Origin: Candidatus Omnitrophota bacterium
GTDB taxonomy: Bacteria; Omnitrophota; Gorgyraeia; JABMQH01
Reading direction: 5' to 3'
Length of the DNA stretch: 49,994 nucleotides
Assembly: GCA_013203355.1 (NCBI GenBank)
Contig: JABMQH010000197.1
Location: 1-49,994, forward strand
Shown: positions 1 to 7,421 of the stretch, piece after piece
Position numbering within the stretch: the first letter of the stretch is position 1
How the letters are laid out: the number at the start of each line of letters is the position of its first letter
Notes under the pieces: model-generated
The model's input: the letters and a program-made list of their open reading frames with translations, nothing else
The model's database searches: none
What the model was told of the DNA's origin: nothing
Position numbers and translations under genes: made by a program

Positions 1-4
1 CGCT

Positions 5-346
5 GTGGGAGACAGTATAATGTTTGGTGGCCAAAAGCGAGAAGCAAGCATGACTTTAGGTAAGGAAGGCGCGAGTTTTGTACTTATAGATCCACAAGGG
101 GAAAAGTGCGTTCTTAAAAGAGGCCGTAATAAAATTGGAAGGCATAGTGATAATGATATCGTTATTGCTGTTGGAACTGTTTCCCGACAGCAGGCCGAAA
201 TCATTGTATCTCCTATAGGCGAGGTAAGGATATATGATTTGAAATCGAGCAATGAGACTTGGCTGATGTATCCGCGGGTACGAAGCAGGGCTCAGGAACT
301 CGAACTTAACAGATTGGTGAATCTAGAGGTGACTTCAGCTATTTGA
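5..346 (+). CDS. FHA domain protein (possibly 5'-truncated by the window edge)
   Basis: GRHSDNDIVI...VSRQQAEIIV...IYDLKSSNETW matches the FHA-domain pattern (GR..DNDI, S..HA-like, D..S.N). GTG start lies only 4 nt from the window edge. Confidence 0.7.
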   Translation: MGDSIMFGGQKREASMTLGKEGASFVLIDPQGEKCVLKRGRNKIGRHSDNDIVIAVGTVSRQQAEIIVSPIGEVRIYDLKSSNETWLMYPRVRSRAQELELNRLVNLEVTSAI

Positions 347-363
347 TCTTGGAAATTATTTTC

Positions 364-402
364 TAACCTGCCGAGTCTAACCAGGTTAGATCTGGCAGGT
401 TG
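364..402. repeat. Long near-perfect inverted repeat (hairpin)
   Basis: aacctgcc-gag-tctaacc-a-ggttaga-tct-ggcaggtt: 8-bp outer and 7-bp inner complementary arms separated by a GU-rich internal junction. Confidence 0.7.
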
Positions 403-410
403 CCAATTCG

Positions 411-450
411 AATCCGTTGTAATTGTCAAGATTACAGCGGATTTTTATTT
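411..450 (+). terminator. Rho-independent terminator after the FHA gene
   Basis: 13-bp stem aatccgttgtaat / attacagcggatt (one G-U) with 7-nt loop followed by tttttattt. Confidence 0.8.
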
Positions 451-520
451 ACCCCATTGATAGTTTAGGGATTTTATGCTATTTTATATAGTACATCCCT
501 TAATATAGAGGTAATGTAAT

Positions 521-1582
521 ATGGAAGAAAAAAAATTGAGTTTTTTTGAAAGATATTTAACTTTATGGGTTACAGGATGTATTGGCTTTGGGATATTACT
601 TGGTAAGTTATTTCCCGAAATTGCTTATACGTTAGATAAAATATCTATCTATCAGGTTTCGATCCCTATTGCTATATGCCTATTTTTTATGATGTATCCT
701 ATAATGGTTAAAATAGATTTTGCAGAAGTAATTAAGGCAGGGAAGACACCTAAGCCAGTCATCCTTACCTTGTTTATAAACTGGTGCATTAAACCTTTCA
801 CCATGTTTGCTATCGCAACTCTATTTTTAGGAGTGTTATTCAAAAAGTTTTTACCCGGAACCGAACTCATCAAAGGTGTCTCTGAAGTTGAGCTGTTCAG
901 ATCATATATATCAGGATGCATTTTACTCGGGATCGCGCCTTGCACCGCCATGGTTCTGGTATGGGGACATCTGGCAAAGGGGAATGACGGCCACACCCTT
1001 GTTATGGTAGCTATCAATTCACTTACGATGTTATTTCTTTATGCACCATTGGGAGGATGGCTATTAGGAGTTAATATGATGCCGATCCCCTGGCAGACCA
1101 TTGTCTTATCTGTTGTAATTTATGTGGGGGTCCCGCTTTTCTTAGGATATCATACGAGAAAATTTATCCTTGCAAAAAAAGGTATCAAGTGGTTTGAGGA
1201 TAAGTTTCTTCATTATCTTACTCCTGTGTCTATCGGGGCGCTGCTTGTTACGCTTATATTGCTTTTTTCCTTTAAAGGTGAACTTATTATTAATCAGCCT
1301 CAGATAATATTTTTAATTGCAATACCGTTGTTCATACAAACCTGCCTTATCTTTGCTTTAACCTATGCTTTAGCTAAGTGGCTAAAATTACCATACAGAG
1401 ATGCGGCACCTTCAGCCTTGATTGGCGCAAGTAATCATTTTGAAGTTGCTATTGCTACATCAACGATACTTTTTGGTTTATCGTCAGGCGCCGCATTGGC
1501 AACCGTTGTGGGCGTGCTTATCGAGGTTCCTGTTATGCTTATGTTGGTGAAGGTGTGTTTAAAGACTAAGCGTATTTTTTAA
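521..1582 (+). CDS. ACR3 family arsenite efflux transporter
   Basis: Multi-TM protein with ACR3-type segments ([64 protein letters not shown]). Confidence 0.88.
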   Translation: MEEKKLSFFERYLTLWVTGCIGFGILLGKLFPEIAYTLDKISIYQVSIPIAICLFFMMYPIMVKIDFAEVIKAGKTPKPVILTLFINWCIKPFTMFAIATLFLGVLFKKFLPGTELIKGVSEVELFRSYISGCILLGIAPCTAMVLVWGHLAKGNDGHTLVMVAINSLTMLFLYAPLGGWLLGVNMMPIPWQTIVLSVVIYVGVPLFLGYHTRKFILAKKGIKWFEDKFLHYLTPVSIGALLVTLILLFSFKGELIINQPQIIFLIAIPLFIQTCLIFALTYALAKWLKLPYRDAAPSALIGASNHFEVAIATSTILFGLSSGAALATVVGVLIEVPVMLMLVKVCLKTKRIF

Positions 1583-1597
1583 CCTCATCGAACGCAG

Positions 1598-1629
1598 CCT
1601 CAAGATAAAACTTGAGGTTGTTTGTTTTT
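1598..1629 (+). terminator. Rho-independent terminator after the ACR3 gene
   Basis: cctcaag-ataaaa-cttgagg hairpin followed by ttgtttgttttt. Confidence 0.75.
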
Positions 1630-1674
1630 AGGAGTATAATTTAAATTTGTAGAGTACAAAAGAAAGGATAGAAT

Positions 1675-1812
1675 ATGGGCCAGCAAAGGCGGTTTCAAAT
1701 AAGGCATCAGCAGAAACTGAAGAGGCTTAAAAAACGGAACAAGCTTGTACAGCAGAAACTGAACCCGGAGGATTTTTTTGTTGAAGGGTATTATGTTGGC
1801 CACAAAAAGTAA
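1675..1812 (+). CDS. Small basic protein, 45 aa (MGQQRRFQIRHQQKLKRLKKRNKLVQQKLNPEDFFVEGYYVGHKK), resembling DUF6800-type small proteins
   Basis: ATG at 1675 preceded by agaaagg; TAA at 1810-1812. Below the ORF-track cutoff. Fills the gap between the terminator at 1629 and the GYD gene at 1836. Confidence 0.55.
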   Translation: MGQQRRFQIRHQQKLKRLKKRNKLVQQKLNPEDFFVEGYYVGHKK

Positions 1813-1835
1813 ACGAAATTGCAAGGAGGTGCGGG

Positions 1836-2114
1836 ATGGCGAAGTTTTTGATGTTAGGTAAGTATTCGGCAGAAGCGGTTAAAGGGATGAGCGCAGAGCG
1901 CACAAAAAAGGTATCCGAGACTATTGCGGGATCCGGAGGTAAAGTCGATGCAATGTATGCCACATTAGGATGTCATGATCTGGCTTTGATCGTGGATTTT
2001 CCTGGAACCGGCGAAGCGATGAAGGCATCGACAGCGCTTACAAAATTAACAGGCATCGGATTTAATACATCACCGGCTGTGACGGTGGCAGAGTTTGATA
2101 AATTGATAGGTTAA
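1836..2114 (+). CDS. GYD domain-containing protein
   Basis: 92 aa, MAKFLMLGKYSAEAVKGMS...GKVDAMYATLGCHDLALIVDFPG; aaggagg SD upstream. Confidence 0.75.
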   Translation: MAKFLMLGKYSAEAVKGMSAERTKKVSETIAGSGGKVDAMYATLGCHDLALIVDFPGTGEAMKASTALTKLTGIGFNTSPAVTVAEFDKLIG

Positions 2115-2143
2115 TTTTAAAAAGGCACACGGAAAGGTATTAG

Positions 2144-3556
2144 TTGACGGTAAAGATTAAATTTTGCGGTGGGGCGCGAACGGTTACGGGTTCCATGCAC
2201 CTAGTATCTACAGACCGGTCTAATGTATTGTTGGATTGCGGAATCTTTCACGGACGCAGAGATGAGTCTTACGACGTAAATTCAAACTTCGCTTTTAATC
2301 CTCAGGATCTAAATGCCTGCATAATATCACATGCCCATATAGACCATTGCGGGAATTTGCCCACGCTTATAAAAAAAGGATATAAATCGCATATATTTGC
2401 TACTCCTCCCACAAAAGAGTTGTGTCATTATATGTTGCCCGATAGCGGCTATGTGCACGAAGAAGACATCAGGTATGTAAATAAAATAAATAAACGCAGA
2501 GGCCTGCCGCCCCGAGCCCCTCTTTATACAAGAAGGGATTCAGAGGATGCCCTTAGATACATCAGATCAGTCGAATACCATCGTAAATTTGCTGTTTCGA
2601 AAGATATAGATTTGACCTTTTTTGAAGCCGGCCACATCCTTGGCTCTGCAGTAACAATTCTGGATATAAAAACCTCCAGAAATAAAATAAGGCTGGCTTA
2701 CGCCGTGGATTTGGGCAGATACGACATGCCGCTTCTCAGGGACCCCGAGATACCCAAGGATATTGATTACCTTATTCTTGAGAGTACTTATGGTGGGAGG
2801 GCCCACTCAAGCATACGGGAAGCGGAGGATAAATTAACCGATGCCGTAAACCGTACGGTAAAGCGCGGCGGTAAAATTATTATCCCCTCGTTTGCCCTTG
2901 AGAGAACGCAGCTGATAGTATTTTTTATAAGCGAACTGATAAAAAGAAAAAAGATAAAGAGGATACCTATCTATGTTGATAGCCCCCTGGCTGTAAATTT
3001 GACTAAAGTTTTTAGGCAGAATTGGGAGTACTTTGACGATACAACTAAAGAGGCTTTTTCAAGAGAGGGCGATCCTCTCGGCTATGGGAATATTAAATAC
3101 ATAACAAAAGTGAATGATTCAAAAAAATTGAATAATGAAAAACGGCCCATGATAATAATATCAGCTTCAGGGATGTGTGAAAATGGGCGCATACTGCATC
3201 ATTTGAAAAATAATATTGAAAGTCCGCACAATACGATCCTTGTGATCGGGTTTATGGCAAAAAACACACTGGGGCGGCGCATAGTAGAGAAGGAAGAGAC
3301 CGTTAAGATATTCGGGCAGCCGCACCAATTAAATGCCGAGGTTGTCACGCTGAATGCCTTCAGCTCACATGCCGATAAAAATGGATTGGTACAATATGCC
3401 AAAGGGTGCGGAGGAAAATTAAAGCAAGTCTTCATCGTCCATGGGGAAGAGGAACAGTCGGAGATTTTAAGGACTAATATCAAGAAGCTCAATATTAAGA
3501 CACAGATACCGGCTAAAGACGAGATCGTTTTCCTGTCAAGCAGGGAAAAGAGATAG
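2144..3556 (+). CDS. MBL-fold metallo-hydrolase with beta-CASP and RNA-specificity domains (RNase J/CPSF-like)
   Basis: HAHIDHCGNLP metal motif, SGMCENGRILHHL, NAFSSHADKNGL, FIVHGEEEQ. TTG start. Confidence 0.87.
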   Translation: MTVKIKFCGGARTVTGSMHLVSTDRSNVLLDCGIFHGRRDESYDVNSNFAFNPQDLNACIISHAHIDHCGNLPTLIKKGYKSHIFATPPTKELCHYMLPDSGYVHEEDIRYVNKINKRRGLPPRAPLYTRRDSEDALRYIRSVEYHRKFAVSKDIDLTFFEAGHILGSAVTILDIKTSRNKIRLAYAVDLGRYDMPLLRDPEIPKDIDYLILESTYGGRAHSSIREAEDKLTDAVNRTVKRGGKIIIPSFALERTQLIVFFISELIKRKKIKRIPIYVDSPLAVNLTKVFRQNWEYFDDTTKEAFSREGDPLGYGNIKYITKVNDSKKLNNEKRPMIIISASGMCENGRILHHLKNNIESPHNTILVIGFMAKNTLGRRIVEKEETVKIFGQPHQLNAEVVTLNAFSSHADKNGLVQYAKGCGGKLKQVFIVHGEEEQSEILRTNIKKLNIKTQIPAKDEIVFLSSREKR

Positions 3557-3611
3557 CGGATAGAATTCTGGGAAAAGGGAAAGAGAACGTTTGGAGCTAT
3601 AGTTAATAGAT

Positions 3612-4331
3612 ATGTCAATTTCAGTTGTAATGCCATGTTATAACGAGGGTGAAGTTATTGGAAAAACGGTCAGGGCTTACTATAATGAGATTATCCGCAA
3701 GATTGACGATTCAGAATTTATAGTGGTTGACGATTGCAGCAAAGATAACACACATGATATTTTGGAAGGATTAAGGGGTGAGTTTCCAAGGCTAAAAATT
3801 TTGAAAACACCTGTTAATAGTGGACATGGTAAAACTATACGGATGGGATATGAAGCCGCCAAAAAAGACTACGTGTTTCAGGTAGACAGCGATAGGCAAT
3901 TTGAACCCAAAGATTTCTGGAAATTATATACGCTGAAAGATAGCTATGATTTTATTCTTGGTTTTCGTAAAAGAAGGCATGACCCCTTGAGCAGGCTGAT
4001 TCTGACTAGGATAACGCGTCTTCTAAATCTTGTCTTTTTTGGGGTGTGGATAAAGGACAGCAACTGCCCTTTTCGTATAGTCAAAAAAGAAATTCTTGAT
4101 AAGTTCCTTAACCTGATAGCCAAAGAGGCGGTAGCGCCCAATGTTATGATTTCTATTCTGGCGAAGAAAAAAGGGATTAGGGTGGCAGAAGTACCCGTAA
4201 CGCATTATAGAAGAAGGGCTAATTCCGTCTCCCTTGCTCATTGGAAATTGATTAAGTATGGCCTGGAAGGCCTGGTAGAGCTGGTCGCGTTTAAAAAATC
4301 TAAGCTAGGGGAAATACATATAGGGAGGTAA
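3612..4331 (+). CDS. Glycosyltransferase family 2 (DPM1-like)
   Basis: SVVMPCYNEGEVIGKTV, VVDDCSKDNT, VDSDRQFEPKDFW motifs. Confidence 0.85.
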   Translation: MSISVVMPCYNEGEVIGKTVRAYYNEIIRKIDDSEFIVVDDCSKDNTHDILEGLRGEFPRLKILKTPVNSGHGKTIRMGYEAAKKDYVFQVDSDRQFEPKDFWKLYTLKDSYDFILGFRKRRHDPLSRLILTRITRLLNLVFFGVWIKDSNCPFRIVKKEILDKFLNLIAKEAVAPNVMISILAKKKGIRVAEVPVTHYRRRANSVSLAHWKLIKYGLEGLVELVAFKKSKLGEIHIGR

Positions 4332-4336
4332 AGGAG

Positions 4337-4615
4337 ATGACAACAAAAAAACATTTTACGGAAGAAGAGGCAAAATCAATCGGTGAAAAATTAGGGATCA
4401 GATGGGATAAGTTTGATGTTGACCAATTTAGAAGGGGTATAGATGTGGAATTAGAGCATGGTCTGCATGATTCCGCCACAAACGTAACTGATGACAACGC
4501 CTTAACTACAGGTAAGATCGCCTTGGCCCATCTTAATGAGTTTCCCGATTACTATGATCGATTGGATGAGATGGAGGAAGAGGCCGAAAAATTTTGGCAG
4601 GATAAGCAGAAATAG
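4337..4615 (+). CDS. DUF5661 family protein
   Basis: Small protein with FDVDQFRRGIDVELEHG...TNVTDDNALTTGKIALAHLNEFPDYYDRL. Confidence 0.65.
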   Translation: MTTKKHFTEEEAKSIGEKLGIRWDKFDVDQFRRGIDVELEHGLHDSATNVTDDNALTTGKIALAHLNEFPDYYDRLDEMEEEAEKFWQDKQK

Positions 4616-4635
4616 CTATAAGAACATCCCTGCCC

Positions 4636-4664
4636 TTGACACCGCATTAAACGTATGGTAAATT
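4636..4664 (+). promoter_or_regulatory. Candidate sigma-70-type promoter
   Basis: TTGACA (4636-4641), N17, TAAATT (4659-4664) with TGG just upstream of the -10. Confidence 0.45.
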
Positions 4665-4702
4665 TACTATAAAAAGTACATAGAATATAAAAGGAGGTGG
4701 CA

Positions 4703-5314
4703 ATGAAGAAAATTTTAGTTATTTTAGTAACTTTATCACTTGTAGTTTTATTTTTGCCCGATAGCGTCAAGGCGCAGGATGGTCGCGCTGAGCATGTCAA
4801 AGCTGAAATACAAAAGCATAAGCGAGCTATACACCAACTAAAGGCAGAGCTACATACTTCAGGGGAAGCTTCGGCTGAAGGGGGGTATTCCGATGAAGGA
4901 TATGAAGGAGAAGACTACTCTGGCGGCGGGTATGAAAGAGGTTATTCCGGAATGGATGAAATGGAAGCTAAGACACAACAGATGGGTGCTCCATCAGAGG
5001 GAGCCGAAGGAGGACCAGGAATAAATCCCCCCGGACCCAAAGGTGGTCCCGGCAGAGGCAAAGGACAAAGAATAAATCCCCCAGGACCTAAAGGTGGTCC
5101 CGGCAGAGGTAAAGGCCAAAGAATAAATCCCCCAGGACCTAAAGGTGGTCCTGGTAAAGGACGAGGCAAACAGCATCCTGGAATGGGCAAAGGACCCGGC
5201 GGACATGGCAAAGGAAAAGGAATAAATCCCCCAGGACCCAAAGGCGGTCGCGGAAAAGGCCCAGGTGGAGGTAAAAAAGGCGGCGGCCGAAAAGGCGGCG
5301 GCAGAAAGAGATAG
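4703..5314 (+). CDS. Predicted secreted Gly/Pro/Lys-rich repeat protein (INPPGPKGGPGRGKGQR repeats)
   Basis: ATG at 4703 follows aaggaggtggca SD (the track start GTG at 4697 lies inside the SD). Signal-peptide-like N terminus MKKILVILVTLSLVVLFLPDSVKAQ. Confidence 0.7.
   Translation: MKKILVILVTLSLVVLFLPDSVKAQDGRAEHVKAEIQKHKRAIHQLKAELHTSGEASAEGGYSDEGYEGEDYSGGGYERGYSGMDEMEAKTQQMGAPSEGAEGGPGINPPGPKGGPGRGKGQRINPPGPKGGPGRGKGQRINPPGPKGGPGKGRGKQHPGMGKGPGGHGKGKGINPPGPKGGRGKGPGGGKKGGGRKGGGRKR
5021..5173 (+). repeat. 51-bp coding tandem repeat, about 3 copies, plus a displaced partial copy at 5222
   Basis: ataaatccccc[c/a]ggacc[c/t]aaaggtggtcc[c/t]gg... starts at 5021, 5072 and 5123; a further aataaatcccccaggacccaaaggcggtcgcgg copy at 5221. 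Confidence 0.8.
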
Positions 5315-5363
5315 AGGACAGCCGTAAAATAATTTTCGACGGAAAATCGACATAGATTGACAT

Positions 5364-5404
5364 AAATAAATCCCAGGCAGAAATGCTTGGGATTTATTTT
5401 TTTG
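5364..5404 (+). terminator. Rho-independent terminator
   Basis: aaataaatcccaggca-gaaa-tgcttgggatttattt plus T-tract; 16-bp stem with one G-U. Confidence 0.85.
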
Positions 5405-5410
5405 CAGGCC

Positions 5411-5439
5411 TTGACAAAACAGATTTTACATGATATATT
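5411..5439 (+). promoter_or_regulatory. Strong sigma-70-type promoter for the marR-tolC-RND operon
   Basis: TTGACA (5411-5416), 17-nt spacer, TATATT (5434-5439). Confidence 0.7.
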
Positions 5440-5447
5440 TAATAGTG

Positions 5448-5474
5448 TTGATAGTTAACAGCCTTAAATATCAA
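5448..5474. promoter_or_regulatory. Candidate MarR operator (inverted repeat TTGATA-N15-TATCAA)
   Basis: Perfect 6-bp arms at 5448-5453 and 5469-5474, between the promoter and the MarR start at 5486. Confidence 0.35.
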
Positions 5475-5485
5475 GGAGGTTAGAT

Positions 5486-5947
5486 ATGTCGCATATGCCT
5501 ATATCGGATTTTGCCGATAAAATGACCAAGATCATGCCTGTTCTTATAAAGGAATTTTCGAGGCGCAATGTCGGTGAGCTATATAAGGATAAGGTCACCA
5601 TGCCTCAATTCTTTATACTGAACTTCCTAAATCAAGAGGATGAGTCTACGATGACCGATATGGCAAAATTTATGGATGTGACAACCGCTGCGATGACAGG
5701 TATTGTGGACAGACTGGTTAAATACGGCTATGTCCTAAGGCTGTCTGATCCTGATGACAGGCGGGTAATCAAAATAAAAGCTACAGCAAAAGGCGAAGAC
5801 TTGGTAAAAAAGATTAATAAACAAAGACGGCAAATGATTATGGAGATATTCAGTACAATATCGCAGCGTGAGCGGGAAGATTATTTAAGGATTCTTACGC
5901 GTATATACAGTATGCTGACCGGAGCCAAAGAAGGGAATGCAAACTAA
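5486..5947 (+). CDS. MarR family transcriptional regulator
   Basis: wHTH: STMTDMAKFMDVTTAAMTGIVDRLVKYGYVLRLSDPDDRRVIKIKATAKG; aaggaggt SD. Confidence 0.9.
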   Translation: MSHMPISDFADKMTKIMPVLIKEFSRRNVGELYKDKVTMPQFFILNFLNQEDESTMTDMAKFMDVTTAAMTGIVDRLVKYGYVLRLSDPDDRRVIKIKATAKGEDLVKKINKQRRQMIMEIFSTISQREREDYLRILTRIYSMLTGAKEGNAN

Positions 5948-7421
5948 GCGCATCGTTTATCCATTATTGGGATGTATTGTACTTCTGTTGTGCGTTGGTA
6001 TTTATATTGCCAATGCCCAGGAAGGCAAACTGCTAGTTCCATCCGAGGAGCCCTTGTCTTTACAGGAGTGCATCAAACTCACCGCCCAGAACAGCTTTGA
6101 AGTGAAATTAGCGCGGTTAGACTTTTTGATTGCCGAAACAGACATAGGTATTGCAGAGGCGGTATTTGACACTTCTCTTTTTGCAGATATAAATTATGAA
6201 AGAGATAAACAGGAACAGGTATCTGTTTTTGGTACTGATGAAACGATAACAAATACATATTCAGCCGGTGCTTCAAAAACATTTCCGTCCGGCACCGAGT
6301 TTACCTTAACCCTTTCCGATAAAAGAAATTGGAGCGATTCTCAATATGTTTCAAGAAACCCTTCTCATGAAGCTGAGACTTCTTTAGGAATTCGTCAGCC
6401 GTTAGCTAAGAACTATTTTGGATATGCCGACAGAAGGACAGTTTCCGCAACGCGCCTGGCCGTTCAAAATGCGGATTTAGATACAAAGGAAAGGATCGAG
6501 TTGCTTTTTGCCGACGTTGAAAAGGCCTACTGGGAATGGGCATTTTCGAAAAAGCGCCTTGAAATTTACCGCGAGATTTTGGCAAAGGCCAAAGAGCTGC
6601 ATGAAGTAAATACTAACAACTATGATGTGGGGCGGATAGAAAAAGGGGACTTCCTGGCCTCTCAGGCAAATGTCGTCATAAGAGAAAAAGACGTTCTTAT
6701 CGCGGAGAATAAATATCGACGCGCCGAAGAAAATATGAAACTTCTTATAAATATCAATGCCGATGATAGGATTGACCCGCGGGAAAGCCTGGAATACAGA
6801 AAAGAATTGTTCAATTTAACGGGCTGCCTTAAAAAGGCATTTCAGATAAGGCGGGATTATCAGAAATCCAAGACAGAACTGGCGCGGCAAAAGATTATTT
6901 TAGAAACCAAGGCAAACGAGAAATGGCCTGAGATTGACCTTGTGGCGAGCATGACAGCGAATGGTATAGCTTCAGAATTTAGCAAGGCAGCCGATAGGGT
7001 AGGGACGGGCAACGCGGATTATTATGCGGGCCTGGAGATTTCCGTACCGCTTGAGAATAATCTGGCTAAGAGTGAGTTTAAAAAGGCCGCGCACAATAAA
7101 GAAAAGGCCATTATAGAGTTAAAAAATATAGAGAGGGCTATTATCACAGAGGTAGGTAATAGCTTTCGTGATTATGTTACCTACGAGGGTAACGTTACCA
7201 ATCTTATTGAAGTTGCCGAATTGCAGTATGAGAAGCTTGACGAAGAGGGAAAGCAGTTTAAGTACGGCCGGTCTACGACAAAGCGGCTCATAGATTACCA
7301 GCAGGATTATCTTACCGCAAAGCTGCAGGTGGCGCAGGGACTGCTTGACCTTGAGACATCACGAACCAATCTCGGAAAAACCCTCAATGCCATTCTTGAA
7401 AAATATGAGAGGATGTTATGA
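5937..7421 (+). CDS. TolC family outer membrane efflux protein
   Basis: Signal peptide, LSLQECIKLTAQNSFEVKLARLD, C-terminal YQQDYLTAKLQVAQGLLDLETSRTNLGKTL; overlaps the marR end. Confidence 0.85.
   Translation: MQTKRIVYPLLGCIVLLLCVGIYIANAQEGKLLVPSEEPLSLQECIKLTAQNSFEVKLARLDFLIAETDIGIAEAVFDTSLFADINYERDKQEQVSVFGTDETITNTYSAGASKTFPSGTEFTLTLSDKRNWSDSQYVSRNPSHEAETSLGIRQPLAKNYFGYADRRTVSATRLAVQNADLDTKERIELLFADVEKAYWEWAFSKKRLEIYREILAKAKELHEVNTNNYDVGRIEKGDFLASQANVVIREKDVLIAENKYRRAEENMKLLININADDRIDPRESLEYRKELFNLTGCLKKAFQIRRDYQKSKTELARQKIILETKANEKWPEIDLVASMTANGIASEFSKAADRVGTGNADYYAGLEISVPLENNLAKSEFKKAAHNKEKAIIELKNIERAIITEVGNSFRDYVTYEGNVTNLIEVAELQYEKLDEEGKQFKYGRSTTKRLIDYQQDYLTAKLQVAQGLLDLETSRTNLGKTLNAILEKYERML

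Noticed and set aside
361-430. tRNA-like sequence (ttcgaatcc T-loop-like motif)
   Set aside because: No acceptor stem or T-arm pairing around the motif; the bases are explained by the terminator hairpin at 411-450.
5021-5173. Possible CRISPR-like array
   Set aside because: The 51-bp units are contiguous coding repeats in frame with no unique spacers and no cas genes nearby.
4942-5363. Overlapping minus-strand ORFs of up to 119 aa opposite the Gly/Pro repeat gene
   Set aside because: They are Pro/Gly/Ser-rich mirror translations of the GC-rich coding repeat; no SD, no promoter, and the + strand gene has signal peptide, SD, promoter and terminator.
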